Shown: in pieces, positions 23,487-30,758 of the stretch
Position numbering within the stretch: position 1 is the first letter of the stretch
Layout of the letters: each line of letters opens with the position of its first letter
Source of the DNA: Clostridium sp.
GTDB lineage: Bacteria; Bacillota; Clostridia; Clostridiales; Clostridiaceae
Assembly: GCF_018372875.1 (NCBI RefSeq)
Contig: NZ_JAHAIF010000054.1
Span: 1-33,034, forward strand
Length of the DNA: 33,034 nucleotides
Reading direction: 5' to 3'
The notes under the pieces: model-generated
Seen by the model: only the letters and a program-made list of their open reading frames with translations
Told to the model about the DNA's origin: nothing
The model's database searches: none
Program-made: the position numbers and the translations under genes

Positions 23487-23852
23487 TTAATAATTCTCTT
23501 TTTTATAGAAAAAGCTTCTTAATTCCTCTGGAATTGTAAATACGCTGTGTCTATGTATAACTCTTAACATATTATCTCTTTGTTTTTCTGCCCATTTCAT
23601 TGTATATAATCTACCACATCTATTACAAAACTTACTTTTACATGTAAGTGGTACTTTCGTACTATCTCCACACTTTTCACATTTGTATTCAGCAAATCCA
23701 TATTTTATATCACTACACTTCAATGCTTTTATCACTGCATTATCAATATGCTCTCGCATCTGTTGCGGAACCATGCACCAATACGTATTCTTAAATTTAT
23801 TATAATTATCTTTTAATATATCTTTTACTGTTATCTTCTCTTTAATATCCAT
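23487..23852 (-). pseudogene. IS91-like transposase, N-terminal zinc-binding part
   Basis: The 121-residue frame contains the transposase zinc-binding domain: MREHIDNAVIKALKCSD, then CEKCG, LTCKSKFCNRCG and MKWAEKQRDNMLRVIHRH, ending IPEELRSFFYKKENY-stop. The continuation expected for the family (KKRELLKELQ) is one base out of frame, after TAT AAA AAA GAG. The start at 23852 follows the AAGTTATCCACAACTT end block of the element. Read together with the next part it would give a transposase of roughly 390 residues. Confidence 0.75.
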
Positions 23853-23916
23853 ATCTATATTTTATAAGTTATCCACAACTTGTCCATAAATATAACTTCC
23901 TAAAGAATAAAAAAAA

Positions 23917-23988
23917 TCCATAGTGTGTTATTCCGTGTTATGATTTAATCGCCAAACCAAAACATACACAGATGATAATCACTATGGA
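23917..23988 (+). repeat. Solo IS30-type left-end palindrome (72 bp)
   Basis: TCCATAGTG (23917-23925) and CACTATGGA (23980-23988) are perfect inverted repeats, and the bases between them are close to 32196-32267, the leader of the IS30-type transposase copy. Here similarity stops right after the second arm, so no transposase sequence follows. It abuts the end of the IS91-like element. It may be a remnant of a deleted IS30 copy or a small independent palindromic unit. Confidence 0.7.
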
Positions 23989-24051
23989 CTGCTGAAATTA
24001 TAAAACTTTTGAAAAATTCTCTGAGTTACACTTAGATCAAACTTAGATATT

Positions 24052-24606
24052 CTAATTAAATATTCTTTTCTTTATTGGTACTAATATCAAACTTAAAGGC
24101 ATAGCTAATACTATTCCAACAGAAACTTGAACGATATTAGTGCCTATATCTTTAGCTGCTAATACTAGCCCCTGAATCAATCCTACATTGCCTGTTAAAA
24201 AAGCAGCTATAATAGCTCCTGCTAAAAAATAGGCTATTACCATAAATACTCCACCTATAGAAAAGGCAATAACTTCATCCTTTTTTATCATTTTATGTTC
24301 TTCACCATTGTTTAATTTTTCAAGAACAGCTCCAGCTATATATGCCATTCCCCACTTAATAACAAATGTAAATGGTGCCCATACATAGTATCCAGATGTA
24401 ATGTCAACTAAAGCCATACCTACAGCACTTGAAAAAGCCCCTCTTTTTTTCCCAAGTACTACAACTGATAAAAATACCATACAATCACCAAGATGCACAT
24501 AACCACCTACAGTAGGTATCTTTATAATCATAGTTGCTATAAATACAAATGCAATCATTAAAGCTGTAAGAATTAAATCCCTAGTTCTACTATTAATATT
24601 ATACAT
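24052..24606 (-). CDS. ECF transporter S component (ECF-ribofla_trS type)
   Basis: The 184-residue membrane protein has about five or six hydrophobic segments and opens LILTALMIAFVFIATMIIKIP, followed by GGYVHLGDCMVFLSVVVLG and GMALVDITSGYYVWAPFTFVIK in successive helices. This is the substrate-capturing subunit of an energy-coupling-factor vitamin importer. The ATPases and T component are not encoded nearby, as in group II systems that share one module. The vitamin cannot be assigned: no riboswitch is visible upstream and the flanking genes give no clue. AAGGGGG precedes the ATG. Confidence 0.85.
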   Translation of the reverse strand: MYNINSRTRDLILTALMIAFVFIATMIIKIPTVGGYVHLGDCMVFLSVVVLGKKRGAFSSAVGMALVDITSGYYVWAPFTFVIKWGMAYIAGAVLEKLNNGEEHKMIKKDEVIAFSIGGVFMVIAYFLAGAIIAAFLTGNVGLIQGLVLAAKDIGTNIVQVSVGIVLAMPLSLILVPIKKRIFN

Positions 24607-24639
24607 ATATATAACCCCCTTAATTTATTTATATAAAGC

Positions 24640-24668
24640 ATTATATTTTTAACAAATATCTTTTGCAA
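24640..24668 (-). promoter_or_regulatory. Sigma-A promoter of the ECF S component gene
   Basis: On the minus strand TTGCAA (24663-24668) and a consensus TATAAT (24640-24645) are spaced by 17 bases. The short leader of about 30 bases excludes a riboswitch. Confidence 0.75.
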
Positions 24669-24746
24669 ATATACCGATACAATGTTTATGTATCTTTTTT
24701 AAGATTATGAACATAATAATATTAATACATGTAAGGAGGGATATTT

Positions 24747-24905
24747 ATGAAGGTAGCTAAATGGCTACTAGGATTAGTAATTTTTCTAGCTCTATCATTT
24801 CTTATACTAGAGTACGGAGAAGTTTCAATTAATTTAATAATCATAATTGCATTTGGTGTTTTTATACTATCTCTCATCCAAAATAGAAGAAAAGAAAAAA
24901 GTTAA
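24747..24905 (+). CDS. Small two-helix membrane protein (52 aa)
   Basis: The protein begins MKVAKWLLGL. It has two hydrophobic segments (about 5-21 and 28-44) joined by a short acidic loop (EYGEVS) and ends with a basic tail (QNRRKEKS). An excellent ribosome binding site, AAGGAGGG, lies 7 bases before the ATG, and a terminator follows. It is divergent from the ECF S component gene. No family is recognised. The basic tail predicts both ends in the cytoplasm. Confidence 0.75.
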   Translation: MKVAKWLLGLVIFLALSFLILEYGEVSINLIIIIAFGVFILSLIQNRRKEKS

Positions 24906-24924
24906 TTTGCCTTATATACAAACA

Positions 24925-24958
24925 AAAAGTATGACTAACATTTAACAGTCATACTTTT
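24925..24958. terminator. Bidirectional terminator
   Basis: AAAAGTATGACT (24925-24936) pairs with AGTCATACTTTT (24947-24958) around a ten-base loop, with T-rich ends on both strands. It serves the 52-residue membrane protein gene and the lic operon. Confidence 0.82.
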
Positions 24959-24965
24959 CTTACAT

Positions 24966-25649
24966 TTATTCAACTATTGCTTTTACGTTTTGTAAATCTT
25001 CTAAAGAATCAATTTCATATATATCACTACTATCAAGCATTTCAATTTTCAAATTAAGCTTATCAACATTTTCTCTTACTATATCATCCCAATATAATTT
25101 ATCAAATCCACCTTCATTAATTGCTTTTTCTAACATTGCTACAATTATTTTAGAATCTTCTTTTTTCCAATATGAAACTCCTGATAATATATAGCCGCTT
25201 CCTTCATTTATAACAGATATTTTTTCAACATATTTCTCATCATTAAACTGTATTTCCCACTCATTAAAGAACTTCTCTCTATAAGCTGAAAAATATAATG
25301 AACTTTTAGGTTCTTGAATAAAAAAGTTCTTATTTATATATACATCTGCATCTATAACATAACTATCTGATAAATAATCTTTTACTAAATACATTGTATA
25401 TATATTATTATACACATCATACTTATCATTATTTACCAATTTCACTCCATACTTATCAATTAAATATTCAAATTTTTCTTTTAAATATCCTGTTACAACA
25501 ACAATCTCATTAATTCCACATTCTTTTAAAAATCTAATTTGCCTTTCAATTAAAGGTTCATTATTTACAATTGTTAATGATTTTGGTGTTTCTAATGTTA
25601 GCGGTCTCAATCTTGTTCCCATTCCCGCTGCTAATAATATTGCTCTCAT
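24966..25649 (-). CDS. licC: CTP:phosphocholine cytidylyltransferase LicC
   Basis: The 227-residue nucleotidyltransferase begins MRAILLAAGMGTRLRPLT, with the full GxGTRxxP signature and PKSL carrying the catalytic Lys. VVVTGYLKEKFEYL and NNIYTMYLVKDYL then DADVYI closely resemble pneumococcal LicC, which is about the same length. It activates phosphocholine to CDP-choline for attachment to cell-surface polymers. It is the third gene of the lic operon, 12 bases after licB, with GGAGG before the ATG. Confidence 0.9.
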   Translation of the reverse strand: MRAILLAAGMGTRLRPLTLETPKSLTIVNNEPLIERQIRFLKECGINEIVVVTGYLKEKFEYLIDKYGVKLVNNDKYDVYNNIYTMYLVKDYLSDSYVIDADVYINKNFFIQEPKSSLYFSAYREKFFNEWEIQFNDEKYVEKISVINEGSGYILSGVSYWKKEDSKIIVAMLEKAINEGGFDKLYWDDIVRENVDKLNLKIEMLDSSDIYEIDSLEDLQNVKAIVE

Positions 25650-25661
25650 AATATCCTCCTT

Positions 25662-26588
25662 CTAATCTTCTTTAGCTACTAAAAATGACCCAAACATAAC
25701 TGCTGTACCTAATAAAATAGTTTTAAAAGATAATGGGGTTCCTAAAAAAATAGTTTCTAATATTATTGCCCAAACAAAATATGTTATATTTATTCCCATT
25801 GCTTTTGTAGCTCCTATTTTGTATATAGCACTATAATAACATAAATATGATATAGTTCCAAAGCAAGCTGTAATAAGTATAACCATTATTACTGGATTAG
25901 ATATTGTAATAGTTACTAATTTTATTCCTCTAAATATAGGAATTATTATAACTCCATAACATACTGCTGAAATAAACTGTCTTACTTGTAACGAACACTC
26001 TGAATCTATTTCATCATCTTTCATTCCATAAGAACATACTACTGCTTCCGTTCCCCAACCAATTACACACATAGCTATAAACACAAAACCTAATAAATTT
26101 CCTATATCGCTACCCTTACTATACCCTAATGCAACTATTCCTGATATACTTACTAAAAGACCTAACCAAGCTCTTTTCTTAACTTTTTCTTTTAATATTA
26201 TCGATGCTAGAATCGCTCCAACTGCTGGATAAAATGATGATATTGATGCAGTATATGAAGGTCCTAAATACTTTATTGATAAAAGATATCCTGTCATTCC
26301 AACAGGGCCTCCTAATATTGCACCCAATGCCACATATCTAGCACTTTTGGTTTTTATTGATTTAAACAAAACATTAGTCTTCTTCTTTGTCCATAAATAT
26401 ATAAAGATCCATATTGAAGAAAATAAATCATGAAAAAAAGCACTTACTATTGGTGCTAAAAATATTGCTTCTTCATTCTCTATAAAAGGAGCCATAGACA
26501 ACACTATTCCCATCATTACAGTATCAGCTCCCCACATAACAGCCGAAACCATACCATTTCTAACTCCAGAATTAATTTTTTTCACCAC
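25662..26588 (-). CDS. licB: LicB choline transporter (DMT/EamA superfamily)
   Basis: The 308-residue membrane protein has about ten hydrophobic segments in the two-times-five EamA pattern. The start GVRNGMVSAVMWGADTVMMG and the stretch GGPVGMTGYLLSIKYLGPSYTA fit LicB-type choline permeases. It would import choline for the LicA-type kinase. Translation starts at GTG (26588), supported by GGGGG five bases upstream. It lies 12 bases from each lic neighbour, so the three genes are one operon. Confidence 0.88.
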   Translation of the reverse strand: MVKKINSGVRNGMVSAVMWGADTVMMGIVLSMAPFIENEEAIFLAPIVSAFFHDLFSSIWIFIYLWTKKKTNVLFKSIKTKSARYVALGAILGGPVGMTGYLLSIKYLGPSYTASISSFYPAVGAILASIILKEKVKKRAWLGLLVSISGIVALGYSKGSDIGNLLGFVFIAMCVIGWGTEAVVCSYGMKDDEIDSECSLQVRQFISAVCYGVIIIPIFRGIKLVTITISNPVIMVILITACFGTISYLCYYSAIYKIGATKAMGINITYFVWAIILETIFLGTPLSFKTILLGTAVMFGSFLVAKED

Positions 26589-26600
26589 TTTATCCCCCTT

Positions 26601-28451
26601 CTATAAAATATTAAATAAATTATTTAAGTTTATCTTAGCTCTATTATACCTATCTATGCCATAAGTTCCAAAATCCTCACCTTCAGCTTCTTTAATTAAT
26701 GTCCATATTGCCCATAGAAAATCTTGACATATTTTATTTATTAATAATCTTACTCTTTCTTCTCTTGTAGCTTCTCTTCCAAAGTAATATCTTAAGAACT
26801 CTCTTTCCTCTTCTTCTGAAAATTCCGCTTCTAAAGTATGGGCAGCCAAATCCCACATTTCTTCATTAATACCGCTATATTCCCAATCAATTAAATATAA
26901 TCTTCCATTTGTATCTTTTACAAAATTATCTGGTAGAGTATCATTATGAGATGGAACATATCTAGCACCATATTCTTTTATTAACGCCTTTAAATTCATA
27001 ACTTTTTCTTTTACAATTATATAATCATCAAAAAACTTACCATTTAACTGATTTATTATATCTTCATATAACTCTATTTCTTCAAATACATTAAATTCAT
27101 TTTCAAATACTATACTTGATTCATGCAATTCTTTTATTATTTGAGAAACTAGCTTCATATTCTCTTGTTTTTTACTACTTCTATTTGTTAAAGTTTCTGC
27201 ATCTTCTATAAACTTCGATATCTTTATACCTGATTCTTCATTAAAATATGCAATATCTACATTAATTCCTTGTTCTGAAGCCAATTTAGAATTAATCATT
27301 TCATATTTTCTAGAAATCATTTTTTCTGTACCAACTCCTGGCACTCGTACAATATAATAATCTCCATCAACATTTACTTTATAATTATTATTAGTAAGTC
27401 CACCTGCAACACTTACTTCTTTTATTTTATCTCTATCTACCTGAAATACTTCTGAAGCTATATCTCTAACATAGTCATATTTACTATTTTTCTCTTTTCT
27501 CATTATCTTTGGATAGATATTATTCACAACTTTTCCATATTGATCTTCCGTATCAATTTCTCCCCAAGTAAGATCATCAATTTTTAAACATGGCACTTTA
27601 TAATCTCTTGAAACATCTAATAACATATAATCATAATTTAAATATGGATTTACATTAGACTCAAACTCTTGTAACATTAATTTAAATAAGTTAATTGATA
27701 TTTTAGATATACCTATCATTTCTCCATCAATCCTATTAAATTGATGAATATCTTTAGCTAATTTAAATAAATATCCATCCTTTAGTTGAACAAAACCTTC
27801 ATCACCTGAGCCACTTTCATTTGTTATTATTATAGTATTTCTTTTATCATTACTTATTAGCTTAGAAATTACACTTTCTTCAAATATTAAATCTCCTTCA
27901 ATTAGTACAAAATCATTTTCTATAATATTTTTAGCTAAAGCTAATGATTGCATATTGCCTGTCCAAGAATATCTATCATTATCTACTAGAATTACATCTT
28001 TTTCTTCTTTTAATAGATTATATAGCATCTCTTTATTATAACCAGCAATAACAACAATTTTTCTTATTCCATTATCTCTTAAAATCTTTATATTTCTTTG
28101 TATTATAGTTGTATCTTCCAAGCTAAGCGCAGCTACTGGAATATCAAAATCCTTTCTTTTACCAGCAGCTAATATAACTGCTTCAGTAACTACATTTACT
28201 TTATCTATATCAATTTCTAATTGATTTTCTTTTATATTCTTCAAATTTTCTTCCAAACACTCTTTTCCTAAGTCTGTAATTCTATAAATTACTTTATTGC
28301 CATTTTTAATTATATCAATTTCTCTATTTTGAATAGATTCTTTTAATATTGAATTTACTTTTCCTAATGATATGTTTAATAACTCTGATATTTTTCTTTG
28401 ACTTATACAAGAATCCTCTAATATAAGTTTTAATACATTAAATTTATCCAT
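26601..28451 (-). CDS. licA: HTH-nucleotidyltransferase-choline kinase fusion (LicA-like)
   Basis: The 616-residue protein has three parts: an N-terminal winged helix-turn-helix (about 1-72, ISQRKISELLNISLGKVNSIL), a LicC-like nucleotidyltransferase domain (about 85-320), and a LicA/choline kinase domain (about 335-610) with GGLTNNNYKV, the Brenner-type motif SHNDTLPDNF and LIDWEYSG. The kinase motifs are intact. In the middle domain the signature reads AAGKRKDFDIP in place of GxGTRxxPK, so the usual catalytic Arg/Lys pattern is altered and activity is uncertain, particularly as an intact licC lies in the same operon. The HTH suggests that the enzyme senses choline metabolites and regulates transcription. 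Confidence 0.87.
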   Translation of the reverse strand: MDKFNVLKLILEDSCISQRKISELLNISLGKVNSILKESIQNREIDIIKNGNKVIYRITDLGKECLEENLKNIKENQLEIDIDKVNVVTEAVILAAGKRKDFDIPVAALSLEDTTIIQRNIKILRDNGIRKIVVIAGYNKEMLYNLLKEEKDVILVDNDRYSWTGNMQSLALAKNIIENDFVLIEGDLIFEESVISKLISNDKRNTIIITNESGSGDEGFVQLKDGYLFKLAKDIHQFNRIDGEMIGISKISINLFKLMLQEFESNVNPYLNYDYMLLDVSRDYKVPCLKIDDLTWGEIDTEDQYGKVVNNIYPKIMRKEKNSKYDYVRDIASEVFQVDRDKIKEVSVAGGLTNNNYKVNVDGDYYIVRVPGVGTEKMISRKYEMINSKLASEQGINVDIAYFNEESGIKISKFIEDAETLTNRSSKKQENMKLVSQIIKELHESSIVFENEFNVFEEIELYEDIINQLNGKFFDDYIIVKEKVMNLKALIKEYGARYVPSHNDTLPDNFVKDTNGRLYLIDWEYSGINEEMWDLAAHTLEAEFSEEEEREFLRYYFGREATREERVRLLINKICQDFLWAIWTLIKEAEGEDFGTYGIDRYNRAKINLNNLFNIL

Positions 28452-28473
28452 TTATCCCATCCCCTTTACTTTT

Positions 28474-28490
28474 TGTTCATTTATTGAACA
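28474..28490. promoter_or_regulatory. Palindrome TGTTCA-N5-TGAACA over the lic transcription start
   Basis: The arms are perfect six-base complements. They lie 7 bases downstream of the lic -10 box, so they overlap the start of transcription, and 23 bases upstream of the start codon. This is a classical position for a repressor operator. The winged-HTH domain of the first lic gene is an obvious candidate ligand (inference). Confidence 0.55.
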
Positions 28491-28497
28491 TACTTTT

Positions 28498-28526
28498 ATG
28501 ATAATATATTTCTTATTGCATTTCAA
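28498..28526 (-). promoter_or_regulatory. Sigma-A promoter of the lic operon
   Basis: On the minus strand TTGAAA (28521-28526) and TATCAT (28498-28503) are spaced by exactly 17 bases. Confidence 0.65.
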
Positions 28527-28560
28527 GTTTTTTTCCAAAATCTCGTAAAACTCATCTACA

Positions 28561-28589
28561 TTGACAGTTATATTGGTAAATCCTATAAT
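28561..28589 (+). promoter_or_regulatory. Perfect-consensus sigma-A promoter of trpS
   Basis: TTGACA (28561-28566), a 17-base spacer and TATAAT (28584-28589) match the consensus at all 12 positions. The leader to the start codon is about 30 bases, so no T-box is present. Confidence 0.88.
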
Positions 28590-28627
28590 ATAGTTATTAT
28601 ATTTAAGTTTAGAAAGGGGTGTTTCTA

Positions 28628-29632
28628 TTGTCAGAAAACCTTAACAAAAAAATAATCTTTAGTGGCATTCAGCCATCTGGCGACTTAACTTTAGGCAACT
28701 ATCTTGGAGCATTAAAAAATTGGGTTAAGCTACAAGACGAATATGATTGTTATTTCTGTGTTGTAGATATGCATGCAATAACGGTTAGACAAACTCCTGC
28801 TGATTTAAGAAGAAGAACTTTAGAACTTTTATCAATATATATAGCTGCTGGAATAAATCCAGAAAAAAATACACTTTTTATCCAATCACATGTTCCAGCC
28901 CATGCTGAATGTTGTTGGTTATTAACATGTAACACTTATATGGGTGAATTAAGTAGAATGACTCAATATAAAGATAAATCTCAAAAGATGGGTTCATCTA
29001 TTGGTGCAGGGTTATTTACTTATCCATCACTAATGGCAGCTGATATTCTTCTATATAATACTGATTTAGTACCTGTAGGTAAAGATCAAACTCAACACTT
29101 AGAGTTAACTAGAGATTTAGCTGAAAGATTTAATAACACTTATAGTCCTACATTTAAAATACCAGAAGGATATATTCCTAAGGCTGGTGCAAAAATTATG
29201 GACTTACAAGAACCTACTAAAAAGATGTCTAAATCATCAGATAATCCAAACTCATTCATTTTAATTATGGATTCTCCTGATGTTATAAGAAAAAAAATCA
29301 GTAGAGCAGTTACAGATAGTATAGGAATTATAAACTATACTGACGAACAACCTGGTGTGAAAAACTTATTAAATATATTATCAGCTATAAAAGGTATCTC
29401 ACCTGAAGATTTAGTTAAATCATATGAAGGAAAAGGATATGCCGATTTAAAGAAAGATGTAGCTGAAGCTATTATAGGGGAGCTTACTCCAATCCAAGAA
29501 AAAGTAAAAGAACTTTTATCTAATAAAAAGTATCTTGAAGAAATTTATCAAAATGGTGCTCAAAAAGCATCTTACGTTGCAAATAAAACTTTAAGAAAAA
29601 TGCAAAAGAAGATTGGATTTATACAAAAATAA
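28628..29632 (+). CDS. trpS: Tryptophanyl-tRNA synthetase
   Basis: Class I synthetase charging tRNA-Trp. The protein (334 residues, normal length) has the HIGH-like segment PSGDLTLGNYLG, the tryptophan-pocket region VDMHAITV, GKDQTQHLELTRDLAERF and the KMSKS motif in KKMSKSSDNP. Translation probably starts at TTG (28628): AAAGGGGTG lies 6 bases upstream of it, while the in-frame GTG at 28619 sits inside that ribosome binding site. A TTG start under a perfect promoter may balance output. A terminator shared with galU follows directly. Confidence 0.96.
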   Translation: MSENLNKKIIFSGIQPSGDLTLGNYLGALKNWVKLQDEYDCYFCVVDMHAITVRQTPADLRRRTLELLSIYIAAGINPEKNTLFIQSHVPAHAECCWLLTCNTYMGELSRMTQYKDKSQKMGSSIGAGLFTYPSLMAADILLYNTDLVPVGKDQTQHLELTRDLAERFNNTYSPTFKIPEGYIPKAGAKIMDLQEPTKKMSKSSDNPNSFILIMDSPDVIRKKISRAVTDSIGIINYTDEQPGVKNLLNILSAIKGISPEDLVKSYEGKGYADLKKDVAEAIIGELTPIQEKVKELLSNKKYLEEIYQNGAQKASYVANKTLRKMQKKIGFIQK

Positions 29633-29656
29633 AGGAAGGTTTTCACCTTCCTTTTT
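29632..29656. terminator. Terminator between convergent trpS and galU
   Basis: AAGGAAGGT pairs with ACCTTCCTT around a short loop; T runs follow on the plus strand (TTTTTT) and TTTATTTTTG on the minus strand. It touches both stop codons. Confidence 0.85.
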
Positions 29657-30522
29657 TATTCCCAATCTCTACTTTTTAAGTAATCTAAAAATCTATCTCT
29701 TAATTCTTCTTTCTTAAGGGCAAATTCAATTGTAGCTTGTAAGAATCCAAGCTTATCTCCTACATCATATCTTCTTCCTTCGAAGTTATACGCATACATA
29801 GCTTCTTGACTAATTAAAGTCTTAAGGGCATCTGTTAACTGGATTTCTCCACCCTTTCCAGGCTCTGTATTTTCAAGAATATCAAATATTTGAGGAGTAA
29901 TTATATATCTACCTAAGATAGCAACATTACTTGGTGCTTCATCTACTGATGGTTTTTCTACTAAGTCTTTAACCTTATATACTCTATCTTCTATATGAAT
30001 ACCATCCACAATACCATATTTATTAGTTTCACTTTCTGGAACTGTTTGAACTCCTAATATAGTAGTTTTATATTCTGAGTAACAATCTATTAATTGCTTT
30101 AAACATGGTACTTCACTATCAACAACATCATCCCCTAAAAGGACTGCAAATGGTTCATTTCCAACGAATGTCTTTGCACAATGAATAGCATGACCTAAGC
30201 CTCTTGGCTCCTTTTGTCTTATATAATGAATATCAACCATATCTGATATATCCCTTACTAATTCAAGTAGCTCTGACTTTCCTGCTTTCTCTAACTCCAT
30301 TTCAAGCTCTACTGACTTATCAAAATGGTCTTCTATACATTTCTTATTTCTTCCTGTAATTATAAGTATCTCTTCTATACCAGAAGCAACAGCTTCTTCA
30401 ATAATATACTGTATTGTTGGTTTATCAACTATTGGTAACATTTCCTTTGGTTGTGCTTTTGTAGCTGGTAAAAACCTTGTTCCTAATCCCGCAGCTGGTA
30501 TTATTGCCTTTTTAACTTTCAT
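29656..30522 (-). CDS. galU: UTP-glucose-1-phosphate uridylyltransferase
   Basis: Makes UDP-glucose from UTP and glucose-1-phosphate, a precursor for cell-surface glycans and galactose metabolism. The 288-residue protein has the signature [17 protein letters not shown] and [11 protein letters not shown], then LGDDVVDSE and [16 protein letters not shown] segments, all as in bacterial GalU/GtaB. Upstream codons are open to 30552, but GGAAGGGGAAG precedes the ATG at 30522. It is monocistronic. UDP-glucose supply fits functionally with galactose uptake by mgl at the other end of the window, though they are not linked genetically here. Confidence 0.95.
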   Translation of the reverse strand: MKVKKAIIPAAGLGTRFLPATKAQPKEMLPIVDKPTIQYIIEEAVASGIEEILIITGRNKKCIEDHFDKSVELEMELEKAGKSELLELVRDISDMVDIHYIRQKEPRGLGHAIHCAKTFVGNEPFAVLLGDDVVDSEVPCLKQLIDCYSEYKTTILGVQTVPESETNKYGIVDGIHIEDRVYKVKDLVEKPSVDEAPSNVAILGRYIITPQIFDILENTEPGKGGEIQLTDALKTLISQEAMYAYNFEGRRYDVGDKLGFLQATIEFALKKEELRDRFLDYLKSRDWE

Positions 30523-30556
30523 AATACTTCCCCTTCCTTCTTTTACATACAAGTAT

Positions 30557-30585
30557 ATTCTATCATATTTAAATCATTATGTTAA
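30557..30585 (-). promoter_or_regulatory. Sigma-A promoter of galU
   Basis: On the minus strand TTAACA (30580-30585) and TAGAAT (30557-30562) are spaced by 17 bases, 35 bases upstream of the start codon. Confidence 0.65.
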
Positions 30586-30691
30586 CAAAATATATCAAAC
30601 TATTAACCGCATATATTTTTTGCATTTTAATAAAAATATATTAATTTTAATATTAATTTCTTAGTTTTTTGTCTTATATTGTATCTTTTTG

Positions 30692-30720
30692 TTGATACTT
30701 ATAAAATTAAATGGTACTAT
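30692..30720 (+). promoter_or_regulatory. Likely sigma-A promoter of brnQ
   Basis: TTGATA (30692-30697) and TACTAT (30715-30720) are spaced by 17 bases. The leader is about 30 bases. No perfect CodY box is visible, although CodY control of brnQ is common in the group. Confidence 0.55.
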
Positions 30721-30758
30721 TGTTAATAGTAAAGTTAATTGTTTAAGGAGGACTTAAG

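Larger units (their letters stand above)
22311..23914 (-). mobile_element. IS91-like (HUH/Y2) insertion element
   Basis: A unit of about 1.6 kb holds a frameshifted Y2-type transposase and a short overlapping passenger gene, both on the minus strand. Its outer limits are defined by comparison with the mini-element at 4084-4333. One end is the 57-bp structured repeat at 22324-22380 with flanking AAAAGGTG and TACTAAAGGTAA. The other is the AAGTTATCCACAACTT block at 23866-23881, running to a poly-A at 23914. Hairpin-forming, non-identical ends without long terminal inverted repeats fit rolling-circle IS91-type elements. Exact end bases are uncertain by a few positions. Confidence 0.72.

Noticed and set aside
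24607..24746. Vitamin riboswitch upstream of the ECF S component gene
   Set aside because: A good promoter lies only about 30 bases from the start codon, and no riboswitch core motif is visible.
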